From Allacma fusca (Eukaryota; Arthropoda; Collembola; Symphypleona; Sminthuridae): 64,000 nucleotides of DNA. Positions 10,442 through 22,088 of this stretch are shown here, piece by piece. The stretch lies in assembly GCA_947179485.1 (NCBI GenBank), contig OX359250.1, positions 26,856,654-26,920,653 of the forward strand. The letters run 5' to 3'. The notes under the pieces are model-generated. The model was given only the letters and a program-made list of their open reading frames with translations, did no database searches and was not told the DNA's origin. A program made the translations under genes and the position numbers. How positions within the stretch are numbered: the stretch's first letter is position 1; each line of letters starts with the position of its first letter.

Positions 10442-13400
10442 TTCCGCCCGCCAAAACATAACATGTTTTTATTGGGAGATGTAGGATACTATAATAATGT
10501 TTACAATTTGTCTACTTTATCATTCTGGCTTTCCTGTGGTAGTAACACAAGTTTGGAGACTGGACGTTTGAAGGTTCCTCTTGCTGTCCTCACTGTTACT
10601 ACTCGGACGAGTTGCTTCTCATCTGCTTGGTTCGGATGAACTTCTTCTACCCGAGCGAGGTTCCAGTGTTGAGGAGGTAGTTGTTCGTCACGTATTACTA
10701 CCAGATCTCCAACCTGGATGTTGTCGCGGATGTCTTTCCACTTGGTCCTCCGCTGCAGCTGCTGAAGATATTCATCTTGCCAGCGTTGCCAGAAGTGTTG
10801 CTTCATGTATTGCTGGTGCTGCCAACGGCTGAGTCGGTTAACTTTGAGGCTGGTCAGGTCAGGCTCTGGGATTGCTTTTAAGGGCTGTCCTATCAAGAAA
10901 TGCCCGGGCGTAAGAGCTTCAAAGTCGGATGGGTCGGTTGAAACTGGGCACATGGGTCGAGAGTTCAAGCACGCTTCCACTTCCTTCAGAAGCGTGTCGT
11001 ATTCTTCGTAATTTAGGCACGCCTTTCCAATGACCCTCAGGAGATGGAACTTGGCTGATTTGACGGCTGCCTCCCATAATCCTCCCATGTGTGGCGCGGC
11101 TGGGGGAATAAACTGCCACTTGATTCCATCCTCTCGAGCTAGGGCTCTGGTGACGTCAGTTTGAAAGGAGTCAGAGTTGACATGGGCAAGAATTTCTTGG
11201 AGCTCTTTATTTGCCCCCACAAAATTAGTCCCATTGTCACTTTGGATGGTGTTGGGCAGGCCACGACGGGATGCAAATCTTCGGAGGGATGCGAGGAATG
11301 CGTCTGTTGACAGGCTGCTGACTAGCTCCAAGTTCACAGCTTTAGTGCATAAACACACGTAGACTGCGACATAGGCTTTTAATGTCTTGGGACTTCTTCC
11401 AAAGGAGTCCCTCAGCTTTACGGGTCCAGCATAGTCGACTCAAACGTGCGTGAAGGGTCTACTGGGGTTGACACGTGGCTGGGGAAGTTCTGCCATTAGC
11501 TGGTTAATGGTCTGGGCTCGCTGGATAACACAAGTCTTGCACTTGTTGAGAATCCTTCTGACTTGGCTCCGTCCTCTGATTAGCCAGAATCGTCGTTGGA
11601 TCATTGACAGGGTGAGTTGGGTTCCAGCGTGGTTGAGACTGTGGTGGCTGTGTAGGATGATGAGATCTGTGATATGATGGCGGGGTAGCAGGACTGGATG
11701 ACGCTTCTCAAATTCAATTTGGGCTCTATCGATCCTACCCCCTACTCTGAGTAGTCCATTTTGTATAAATGGAGTTAGGGACAGTAGTGGCGACCTCCTG
11801 GGTAGTTTTCCGTCCTTAAGAAGGGAGGATATTTCTGGTGCAAAGGCCTTCCTCTGTAACCACCGGAACCATCGGTCTTCCACTCGGCGTAGCTCAGCTG
11901 GAGAAAGTGGACCTTTCGGAAATTCCTTTCCTCTGGATTTTAAATGAAGTCGGTGCCACCAGGCTGTGTGATGTCGGAGACGATTCCATTCGGAGTAGCG
12001 ATTGGCGATGACACTAGGGTCAAAGCTATTTCTTCCGTTCAGTTCGGAATTTAATAAGTGGGTCTCTCCGGTCGGCATCTTCTGTTCGGCTTGGATTTTT
12101 AATTGTTCATGGGATTTAAGTGGTGGTTGGGGTGTCTGGCTGCCTGTGGACGGAGTGTAAGCATCTCCATCGGGGTCCTGTCTGAAACAGGTCACAGGTT
12201 GGGGATCGGGAAGTAAAGACTGCAGGAAGGCAGGCCCTTTGAACCAAACATCGGTTTTGAGGAGCTCTTTTGCTGTAATTCCTCGGCTGGGAAGATCCGC
12301 TGGGTTGAGGGTTCCCGGGACATGTCGCCATTGGGATGGAGGAATGATCTCCTGGATTGTGATGACTCTGTTCCTCACAAAAGTCTTCCATTTCTGGGGA
12401 TCTGACTTGATCCAGGCAAGGGTGATGGTGGAATCCGTCCATGCAACGGTTATGCCTTGAGCGGGTATGGCCTTTTTGACGGAGTCCATTAGCTGGGCAA
12501 GGAGCACGGCTCCGCTGAGTTCAAGCTTGGGTAATGTCTGAGGTTTGGTTGGCGCAACTCGTGTTTTGGAGATAATGAGTCGGGTGTGGGATGATGTGGA
12601 GGTTAAGGTCCGAAGATATACGGCTGCCGCATATGCTTTCTCCGAAGCATCTGAAAAGCCATGGAACTGGACTTCGTGACCGCCGGCGTGGCTCGGGGGA
12701 TGCGTAGTTCCTGAATGGCCTTCAAGTCGTCCTGGTATGAAGTCCATGCGTCCAGGGTTGGCTTCGATGGTACGGAATCCCATCCTATTTGCTCTTTCCA
12801 TAGTTCCTGCATGACCATTTTGGCTCTCACGGTTACAGGTGAGATGAGTCCAAGGGAGTCGAAAACTTGGGCAATCTGGGATAGAATTCTTCGCTTTGTG
12901 GGTTTTACTGTGGGACTGGCTGAATTTATGTGGAATCGGAAGTCGTCACTGTTGGAGTTCCAAAATAGACCAAGAGCCTTCGTGCCCTCGTCCTTGTCCA
13001 AGTTGAGAGGATTGGTAGATTCTCTCATGTCAGGGGGTATGCTGGCCATGACGACTGGGTCTGAAGAGATCCACTTCCTTAGGATGAAATTGGCTTTGCC
13101 TGTGAGCTTGACCAGGTCTTGTTGCAGGCGAATGGCTTCTTCTGTGGAGTTGGCGCCGGTGAGGCAGTCATCCACGTAGAAATCCCTCTGAAGAATTTCT
13201 GCAGCTTTGGGAAGTTCGGCTTGGTAATCCTGGGCTAGTCGCTGGAGCGTGTTGACGGCTTGATATGGAGCGCTAGCGGTCCCGAAGGTCACTTTTCTGA
13301 GCCGGAAGCATTGTAACGGTTGCTGTGGGTTGTCCCTCCAGAATATCCGCTGAAAGTCTCTGTGGCTGGGGTGCATATGTACATACAAGTACATCTGCTT

Positions 13401-15934
13401 TATGTCTGCCCGGAGGGGAACGGCCCAGAATCTCCATCGCATGAGGATGGCTGTCAGGTCCTGTTGGAGTACAGGCCCAATCATCAGTTGGTCGTTGAGG
13501 GATTGTCCGGATGAAGTTTTGGCGCTCGCGTCAAAAACTATCCGTATCTTGGTGGTCGTGCTGCTCTCCTTTAGAACGGAGTGGTGTGGCAAGTAGTATG
13601 AGAGGGAATCAGCTACGTTGGCTTCGTTGCTGGGAACGGGCTCTACATGACCATCTTGAATGAGGTCGTTGATGGCCTGTGTGTACTCCAACTTTAACTT
13701 CGGAGTTTTCTGGAGTTTTGACTCTAGTCCTTGGAATCTCCGGAATGCCATTCCTTTTGAATTCCCCAGGGCTGGTTGTTCTTGTTTGAACGGAAGCTCT
13801 ACTTGGTAGGACCCATCGGGCAATCTACAGGTTGTCCTCTGGTAGTGCGCTTCTATGGAAGTTTCTTCTGGCGTGAGTATCTTCTGGTCTGAGGGACCAT
13901 GCTCGACATTCCAGAATCGTTGAAGGTCAAAGTCCAGGGTTGTTGTAGTAAGGCTGTTGCAGAGGGAAGAATCGTCGGACTCAGTTGTTCGTCCTCCTCC
14001 TACGAGCCAACCTAGGCTTGAGAATTGAGCTACGGGCTCACAATCCTTTCCTTTGAGGATACCATCTTGGATGATGTGGAAGTAAATGTCGGTGGATAAT
14101 AAAACTTCCGCCTTCTTAGGAATAAAATATTCGGGGTCGGCAAGTCCTTGGGCGGGAATGTGGCTCCATTTGATAGGGTTCAGTCGAAGTTTAGGGTAAC
14201 TTCCACCAATTTTCTGCACAATTAGTGCCTTGGTAGTAACTTGAGTGTTAGGGTTGTCGATGGATGAAATTTGTAGCTGGACAAATTCAGTTGCCTTCAA
14301 TACCTGCAGTCTTTGGAGAGCTTTGACTAAATGCGGTTGTTGTAGTTGTTGTCGTTGGAGTCCAAGCTTGTTTACAAGGGCGTCCAGGATAAACGATTGG
14401 TCAGAGCAATTGTCAATGATTGCTCGGCTGCGGATTCTCTCTCCTCGGTGGTTACTGATTGTGATGCAGGCTGTGGGCTTTAGTTTAGTAGAGGTCAGGG
14501 AATCTCCGGTGAGATTGGTCCCTGATGTTGTGGTTTGTGGAGTTGCTTTTGCAAAGCAGGAGTGTAACAGAGTGTGATGCTTCTGGGAGCACTGGCGACA
14601 AGTGCCATTTGATTTGCAGTTTTTCCAGATATGTCCGGCGGCAAGGCAGTTGGTGCAGAGTTTTGCGGTGTCCACTACCTTCTTTCTGGAGTTCTCTGGG
14701 GTTGATTTTAGTTTTGTACATGCATGGTGGGGATGATCTCCGTTACACATGGCGCATTTCTTGCGTTGAAAATTATTCAGATAATTCTGTTGTATGCTTG
14801 GGTTGGTACTTGGAAATTGGTTAGAATTACCTTTTATTTGTGGTGCTGCTGACCCTGTTGATGTTGAAGGTTGAATGAGTAGTATCTCCTTGTCCAAGAA
14901 GTTGAGCAGACTTTGCAGGTCGGGAATGCTGCTGTCACTAAGGGTGTGGTTGAAGCCTTCAAGGGTGACGCTGTCTACTTTGCGGGTCACTAGTCTTGCC
15001 ACGAGAAGGTTGCCAATATCTGCGCTGCTGTCGATTGCCTTGATAGATGCCAGGGCATTAGACGTAGAATTGGAAATTGACATGATACTATCGGGACTTC
15101 GGGAAGTTGAGGGTAGGTCTATGATGGTGTCTGCCAGTTTGAATGCAATCTCTCTAGTGTGTTGAAACAGTTTGGTTATTCTGTCGTACGCTACGGTGTA
15201 GTTGTCGTCTGAGATGGGGAAAGATTTGATGGCTTCGGCTGCTCTGCCTTGTAGAGCCGCAAACAGGTACGTTAGCTTCTCTGCTCCTGATAGGTCTTTG
15301 CGGACGTGTACAGCTTGGTTGAACCTGTCGCGGAAGGGGAGCCAGTCCTCAAATTTTCCGTCGAAAGTGGGAAGAGAAAGTTGGGGAAGCTTGGGCTTTT
15401 GGTTGGGAGTGGCGGTGTGGACAACTGCCGGAGTAGACGATTGAGAGGGGATACCTGCTTTTATCCGTTCTAATTCCAGACGCTCTTCCATTTCTAACCG
15501 TTCCTTCCTGATCTTTTCTTCCAACTCTTTCTTTTCAACTGCTAGATTTCCGTCACAAGCGGAGAGGAAGTTGTAGATGGTTTGCATTACCGTGTCTATT
15601 GCTTGTTGCTGTTTCTCAACGTCATCTTGCTCGTCTTGGCTAGACGCTGCGTGTGTTAGGTCTGTGTAATTGGCCTCTATTTGCTTGTTGAGTTCATCGT
15701 ATTCGCCTTCGATCTTGTCATATGTCTTGAGGGATGTCTTGGTTGGGTCATGCCCGTCGACCTTATTCTTTAACTTGGTCACCTTACTTTTGAGGGTTTT
15801 ACGAGTAGCCTTGAACTTGTCGTAGGACATGTTGATTTTGGATAGATTTGTGGGCTTCGGCTTCTTCAACACTCACCAACAAAACACTAACACCGGCGCT
15901 AGTAGAATCACAAAAAAAACTCGAAGGACCAAAA

Positions 15935-16363
15935 TGATGCCCGTGGATGTTAACAGGGACTGTGATGCGGTGTCTGGGTTATGAATGGCGTGGAATTGTG
16001 AAAGCTAAGAAATGAGTAGTAGCAACGATAGGTTTTAAATTTAAAAAGTACGTTTAATTTAATGAGTCAAAAAGAATACAAGACAAAAATTGTAGGGAAT
16101 GGCTGTGTGTTGATCGAAGGGAATGTCAACGAGAACTGGTCTTCTTGAGACCTAAAAGTGCACACAAAATGCTTTAATTTGGAGGGAGATAGTCACTGCA
16201 CAAAAGACCAATGTAGGTCACAGTTCTGGATCCTTCCAGCTTATTTACTTATTCTAAAACATTGATAAGGTTCACGGGGTCATCAGCTGCTCATGCAGGT
16301 CTAAGTGAATGGGAAGGTAGGTAAATGTGATAAGGCTGGGAAATATGTTAATGAACATTAACA
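15935..16363 (-). repeat. LTR (5' LTR) of the BEL/Pao element
   Basis: 429-bp copy of 10013-10441. It lies only about 290 bp upstream of the TATA box of the first secreted-peptide gene, on the opposite strand. Confidence 0.95.
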
Positions 16364-16580
16364 AATAATAAATACAAAAAATGTAACGGCATTTTGTATT
16401 CTGAATAATTAATGTACCTTCCAATGTTATTAAATAGGGGTAAACACTCGATCAATATATTTGACAGAAGCAAGGGCATCAACACGACCTGCACCCACAT
16501 GGTTGTTAGGGTAAGTGATGTTAGGGATACTTCCACATGTCACAAATTTGCTTGCGGAGGATAGTATCTACTAATGAAAT

Positions 16581-16610
16581 TATTCCAACAATACACAATA
16601 CCTCTTATGT
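16581..16610 (+). promoter_or_regulatory. Conserved upstream box of secreted-peptide gene 1
   Basis: Starts TATTCCAACAATACACAA and is followed by CCTCT-ATGT. Nearly the same block sits at 17739-17768 and 27757-27786, each time 70-77 bp upstream of a TATA region. It is the strongest shared non-coding signal in the cluster and a candidate transcription-factor site. The function is inferred. Confidence 0.5.
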
Positions 16611-16650
16611 AAAAAGCATATAACTGTTAAATTTTGAATAAGCTCGGAGG

Positions 16651-16686
16651 ATATATAAACTCGCTGTCAGACCAAAATCCTCATTC
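16651..16686 (+). promoter_or_regulatory. TATA box and initiator of secreted-peptide gene 1
   Basis: ATATATAAAC at 16651-16660, with TCATTC at 16681-16686 about 30 bp further on. This is the spacing and initiator form expected of an arthropod TATA promoter. Gene 2 has the same arrangement. The 5' UTR that follows is also similar to that of gene 2. Confidence 0.65.
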
Positions 16687-16797
16687 ACAATCAGCAAACT
16701 TGATATATATTTATCATTTATCGTTAGTGTAGAGTTGGCTCAGAGATAGAAATTGTACTAGTCAAAAATCAGAAACTGGAGTCTTCGAAAAAGTAAA

Positions 16798-17342
16798 ATG
16801 TTGAAGAATTTAATTGTAGTTTTACCTCTGACGTTGTTGTCTACTGCAATGGCACGAAACATGAATGACACGAAGGAAGAACGGGTGAGTTAATGCGATA
16901 ATTATTTTATTTTATTCAATAATTTAACTGAATTTATGTTAACACAGAGCTGACCCAAATTATTTAATATCCTCAGATTACCCAAAACTTTTTCGGCAAT
17001 GGCATCTTCCATGGTGGTCAAATTACCCTTGACCAGTGGTTTAGTAAGTCTGTATTATGCGCTTATGGTTATATAGAAAATTAAATGATGATATTTTAGC
17101 ATCTCAGGAATTACGTCAACTCAGGTCTATAAAACTGATACAAACATGGATCTAGAAATTCATATAATTTTTGCTTCATTTTTCCAGGTAACTTACCATG
17201 GAATTTCTTTTCGTCGTCGGGGGTAAATCAGCTGGTCCCGGCACCCGGGGAAGAAAAACCATACTCTGCTCCAACTACAATTTACCCACATGATGTTCCT
17301 GTTGCACATGACCCACCTGTTGATGGGCCAGAAGAGTATTAG
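16798..17342 (+). CDS. Small secreted protein, cluster member 1
   Basis: Three exons: 16798-16884, 16977-17043 and 17188-17342, with a phase-0 then a phase-1 intron, giving 102 residues. Exon 1 is a signal peptide (hydrophobic LIVVLPLTLLSTAMA). Exon 2 is a short spacer. An aromatic patch spans the exon 2/3 junction (QWFSNLPWNFF). The tail is rich in Pro, Glu and Asp (PGEEKPYSAPTT, then DPPVDGPEEY). There is no cysteine in the mature part and no recognised domain. Its leader is almost the same as that of gene 2 (LLSTAMAR in both), but the mature part is not. A young LTR element sits just upstream. It is likely exported; the function is unknown. Confidence 0.7.
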
Positions 17343-17354
17343 TCAGAACTGTAT

Positions 17355-17930
17355 TTAAGGGTCTAAATTCTGTATACAGTCAACATTATTCCTTATATTG
17401 TCGAATTACAAAACAAATTTGTTACCGAGGACTTGTTTGTCGAATATTAATTTTTGAAATTGCGTATGCTTCAAGTAAGAATAAAAAGTACCAATAAACA
17501 AAAATTGGTGCATTGAAAAGGCCCCCTGATAGTTTCCTGTTGTTCAAGCGGCACGTCTGTAGTGACGTAAAATACAGAGATGTGATTTCTATCTCAATTT
17601 TAGAGAGAAATTTTATTATCTGATTGAATGCACTAATCATACAAATAATCATATAAATTCATGGAACTTTATTATAGATTGAAATCAAAGTTGGAACACA
17701 ATCAATTGCTTACGCATGATAGTAACTACTTGTGGTTTTATTCCAACAATAAACAAGGCCTCTAATGTAGAAAAGCGTACAAATGTGTTAAAGTATAAAA
17801 AAGCTCGGAGCATATGTGCATAAACTCGCTCTGAGACTGAGGCTAAATCACCAATAACAATCAGTAAAATTGGCAGCTATTTATACTATTACTTATCACA
17901 AGTGTAGTTGGTTAAAGTGACATAGCATAG
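17355..17930 (+). repeat. Duplicated 3'-flank/promoter unit, copy 1
   Basis: Starts just after the stop of gene 1 (GTCTAAATTCTGTATACAGTC) and runs through a spacer into a promoter-like region with the conserved box (17739-17768) and a 5'-UTR-like stretch. It aligns through almost its whole length with 27360-27900, which leads into gene 2. Here the TATA region is diverged (CATATGTGCATAAACTCGC near 17811-17829) and no intact gene follows, so it is a relic promoter. Confidence 0.7.
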
Positions 17931-18062
17931 AAAATGCTATAATAATTATTGAAAGGAGTGAAAAACCATTTGTAATAAAATGGACTTTTCGTTTCCCGAA
18001 CATTGAACTATAAACTATAATAAATAGGCAATCACATTATTGCATCCATTGCTTTGAATTCG

Positions 18063-18146
18063 ATGGCTTTGTCAAAATCATTTGTTTTTACGAAACTTTC
18101 TTCCATTGCTGTAATATTATTATTGTCATTAAATTATGGAAATAAT
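18063..18146 (+). pseudogene. Possible relic exon 1 of a fifth cluster member
   Basis: About 120 bp downstream of the relic promoter an ATG opens a signal-peptide-like stretch (SSIAVILLLSLNYG) that ends at a GTAATA donor-like site after 28 codons. This matches the 27-29-codon exon 1 size of the four intact genes. No matching exon 2 or 3 was found. The match could be chance. Confidence 0.25.
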
Positions 18147-18149
18147 TTC

Positions 18150-19718
18150 GTAATATTCGGCATAATTACAACCAAAATAATTCACATAATTCGAGGATCA
18201 AAGAATTATTTTGCTGTCACACATACAGAAATTTCTTACCAGCAGTAGTAGTTTTAAGTGACAAATGTTAACAATATTTTAAAAGTAGAAATATATCCTG
18301 AAAATAATATCGCATTTATTCATCAAAAGGGCACTTGCCAGTGAAATGTCTTCTTGTGCCATTACGTACATGCTTTCTATTTACAGAACAGTTTTTTAGA
18401 GTGGGTTTTTCTTGCCTTATCTAATGCACAGTGTGGTTGGTATACTTACATAGCTTCTGAACAATGCAATATTATTCCAAACCAGGTTTAAGGCTCTAAG
18501 AAAGAAAGATGTAGAAACTAGAGCAAAAATTTTGGGAACGTCCCAAAGTAATGATAAAATTATTTACTTTTAATTCCTGAGAACTAACATGCATTGGTCT
18601 ACTTACAGCAAGGCGAATGGAGCTTAAATCCATTAGCCAAACCTACCGTAAATAACTTTTTTTATACCTTATACTTATACTATAACTACCTGTAATGTTT
18701 TAATTTTACTAACTACAACACTGTCTGAAAAACTTTGAAAATATTAGAAATCTTAAAAACTCTGAGAAATCAAAACGGTTGAAAATTAATCTACTCGATA
18801 AATTCAGCCTAATTTACAGATTCATTCTGTTTGATTTCAATAATAATTTGACTACATGTACATAATAATATAAAGATATTACCAACCAACGTCGAATTGT
18901 ACAACAGTGCAAAGCCTGCTCACTAAAACAATAAAAAGTACAATAATGTAGATTTTACCTACTGGTACTATTAATTCTGGAAACAACATTTTCTCCTTAA
19001 AACATTACTATTCCCATAGTTAAAACTTTCATTTAAAACGATTTCCTTAAAATATTATCTACAATATACACAGGACGTATAACTCACAATATAGGCAACT
19101 TTAATTACCAGCTATTCATCTATTTTGAAAACTCCTTTAGGGTTAATAATCTGCATTGACGCCAATGCTCCGTACATAATTGAAAACGTATTCAGATTTT
19201 GCTAGGGTCTTCCTAAAACCGCTCAGGTTCTACAAACAATGATTCTGTTGCATTGCGACATTTCAACATTTTACCTCACAATAAAACAAGCTAAAATATA
19301 TTGCGCATACACACAGTTAGTTAATTGCTTTAGAAACGAAAAGCGTCGTGTTAGATTCCTACTTAAAAAATGATACACTCAAGTTGGGTCTTAATTACAA
19401 TTAAAAAGATTGTTCTCATTTCTACTAATGACAATAAAACCTTGAAAGCAACCTGGAGCTCGAAGCTGTGTATTTACGTAGATATGTATTATTTACCACA
19501 CATAAAAGTATGATCGTTCGAACCTGTGAAGAATAGTTTGATGTGCCTAATCGATTTGTTAAAATGGGGTTTTAGTAAATAATAAAATTATAGATCCTCC
19601 CTTGCTTAATTCTTGGATAGGGTCGTCAAATTTAAAAGTCAGTTATTACAGGTCACTAAAAGAGGAGGTTACATAATACAGTGCTTTAACTTTTAAAACC
19701 ATTCCATTCAAATATGAA
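18150..19718. other. Intergenic, 1.6 kb
   Basis: AT-rich, with no gene or clear repeat seen. The right end probably contains the 3' UTR of the NSE4 gene (minus strand). Confidence 0.4.
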
Positions 19719-21789
19719 TTAATTTTTCCTTCTCTTGTTGCTATCAAATGTTGGAGTATCCGGTTTACTGGATCGAACAATCATCGGAGGTCCCTTGCAG
19801 GCGCCTGCGAGTGCCTGGGGGAAAATTGTAATTGTGAGACACAAATTAGACTATAATGGAATTCGAGCTGTCATTAAACTAGAAGGAACTCAACTTACTT
19901 TAAATGTTCTGGCATTAAACGAGACAATATGTTGGCTTCGACTTCCCGACTGGTCTGTTTGTCGTTTTGGAGGATCCTCAGGGTAGACTAATAGGTCTGA
20001 GTCTAACATCTTCTCGGTATTAGACCTCCCTAAAATGTTAAAAAAATTTCCTCAAATCTCATACCAATATAGTCTGAAACCTTTAAATAAATTTTTAAAA
20101 ATACAACTTACGCTGCCGACGGATGGAGACGTATCCATCACGAACCAGGAAAGAAATATAAAACAAATTTTCCAGATATGTGGAAAAAGATTTTTTGTTC
20201 ATTGTGAATTCTACGATATTGGTTGCTGATTTTCTGTTCCCACAGTCTTGACGCATGATCCTTAAGATTTCCTGGGATTGAGCCTCAGGACTGTCCTTGT
20301 CCTTTCTGGCTCGTTCCGCCTCTGTCATACTAATCTCTTCATGCTGGGTCGACTGGACTTCGCCTGATTCGTTCAGTTTTTTCCTGGAAGCCCTCGGCTT
20401 CTTTTCCTTGATTTCCGGGGGAGTGCAGATGGAGTTCCTGTCAAAGGATCCGAGCATAACTATCACAGGAGACAGTGCTTTTTCACCGTATTTCAGTTCC
20501 TGATGGATAAATGAGCAGAGAGTCTTTGGATTATACTCTGCTCCTTCCGTCCCTCTATCAATCTAAAATTAAAATGAAAATCATTGTGAACAAAACCGTT
20601 CCCGGTGATGATTCTCTTGGTTTCTTCCAATACAGACCCATTGAACTCCTTCAAATGATTAACCGAACGACAGACATAATATAATAATTTATTAACAAAA
20701 AGAATGTTTTGATTCGCTTGTCGCGTCCTTTTTTTCTAATTAACTGTAAACTGAAATAAACAGTTGAAACCATGTAGCTCACTCACTGAAATCGTTCTGA
20801 AAAATTCTCTGAAAGAAGATTCATCTGAGAAAAAAGTGCTCCTGTGATTTTCTAGAGGAAGAAATATTCGAGTAGAAAAATTCTCCAGTTAGTTTCTCGA
20901 GTTGAAATCATTTGAGAAAAAAATTAACTGTTGGTGTAATTTTGAGACGAAAAATCATTTTGGAACGCATAAATTGTTGTTACCATTTACACCTTAAGAG
21001 CTGGACCAATAGCGAATAACCACCTACTACCTCTCCCCAAGCAGAAACCCTTTTCATTGTATCATTATAACATAACATGTAAGTAACCTTTTCCTCATTT
21101 GATTCAGATAAACTCTGAAGTCACCACTAAGGGCATATGTATTAATCATCATAATTCTCACTAACATCTCAGTAAGAAATCTAACATGACTGTGATCACT
21201 TACTAAGGCCTGGAGGAAAGCATCAACCGTGAATCCCGACATGGAACTTCCGATTTTCTCAGCTTTCGAGAGAATCATCCCGGAGTAGATCTTCGTATGG
21301 AGAAATGCCATGTACATGTCTCCCGGGCCACCTGTAACAAAGTAAGTAAGATTTCGAAGTCACTCAATGGCTCAGCACCCGAGGCTACCAAGCCACCCAA
21401 AATAACAAGTTCATTTTTACCTCCAATTCGTTTAAAGAGTTCATTTCCCTCCGTGATATTTTTGGTCATCAAGTCCTTCAACTCCGTCTCGATCCCCTCC
21501 TTCTCCGTTATTGCTACAACAAAAAAAAGTACAAATTAAAGTCACACTACTGCATCCAAATACCATCCAAATATCCAGCTCTCACTAGTCCCTCACCTTG
21601 GCAATTTTCAATAAGGTCACTGTACTGTCGTCTCAACTGGGTCTGCGGGGCCTGGTTTTGATTCCCCCGATACACCGAGTCAAAATAATTATTTTCTTGG
21701 TCCACATTATCATCCACCGTTGAGTCATCGTCCGAGATCTTGCCGGATCTGAGACGCTTCAGACCCTTCTCTCCTTTTTCGTCCGCCAT
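19719..21789 (-). CDS. NSMCE4A: NSE4, delta-kleisin subunit of the SMC5/6 complex
   Basis: Six exons join in frame: 21597-21789, 21421-21513, 21204-21331, 20112-20562, 19899-20029 and 19719-19814, giving 363 residues. NSE4 bridges the SMC5 and SMC6 heads and binds NSE1/NSE3, acting in nuclear DNA repair and chromosome maintenance. The N-terminal half has the kleisin helices (RRQYSDLIENCQ, then TEGNELFKRIG). The diagnostic C-terminal winged-helix block is clear (VEFTMNKKSFSTYLENLF, then YISFLVRDGYVSIRR), followed by the second conserved C-terminal motif (SRSQHIVSFNARTFKALAGA). A charged insert of Lys, Glu and Ser lies between them. The start is the ATG at 21789 (MADEKGEKG). An upstream open stretch in the same frame lacks an ATG. 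It is divergent from the zinc-finger gene at 22089. Confidence 0.9.
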
Positions 21790-22088
21790 GGTCCCAAAAG
21801 GAACTTTCCCAAAATACTTTTCAAAATAACTAGAACACTTCGTGTCACTACGAACAATACCCACACTGACCTCACTATTTATAAAAATTCCTTATCCTTA
21901 AAAATAAAATCGAAAAATGACACCGTTATAAAATCCACATTTTTCGTCTCGTTACAAACTTACAATATTCCCTGTTTTGTTGCAGGAACCCGTAGAAAAA
22001 TCTAGTAATTACCTCTTGGGGTTTCAAAGGCGGAAATATCACAAAATCACTAATTTATTTAATTCTTGAAAGCTTTACCTCCACTACA
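21790..22088. promoter_or_regulatory. Divergent promoter region of NSE4 and the zinc-finger gene
   Basis: The 299 bp between two start codons pointing away from each other must hold both 5' UTRs and core promoters. No TATA box is obvious, which fits a bidirectional housekeeping promoter (inference). Confidence 0.5.

Larger units (their letters stand above)
10013..16363 (-). mobile_element. BEL/Pao LTR retrotransposon, nearly full length
   Basis: About 6.35 kb, oriented on the minus strand, with 429-bp LTRs starting TG and ending CA and a 5-bp target duplication AATAA (10008-10012 and 16364-16368). A purine-rich tract lies just inside the left LTR and a primer-binding-like TGGTCCTTCGAG just inside the right LTR. 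Reading right to left, the parts are a charged coiled-coil Gag with zinc knuckles (about 14.5-15.9 kb), a retropepsin-like region (about 14.1-14.5 kb), reverse transcriptase with a YVDD box (about 12.9-13.8 kb), RNase H (about 12.1-12.7 kb), then an integrase zinc-binding region and core (about 10.5-11.7 kb). The gene order and sequence style are BEL/Pao. I saw only one difference between the two LTRs, so the insertion is young. The coding region appears to carry about two breaks, so this copy is probably not autonomous. No envelope gene was seen. Confidence 0.95.

Noticed and set aside
10500-15900. Numerous plus-strand open frames inside the BEL/Pao element
   Set aside because: They are antisense shadows of the retrotransposon coding region.
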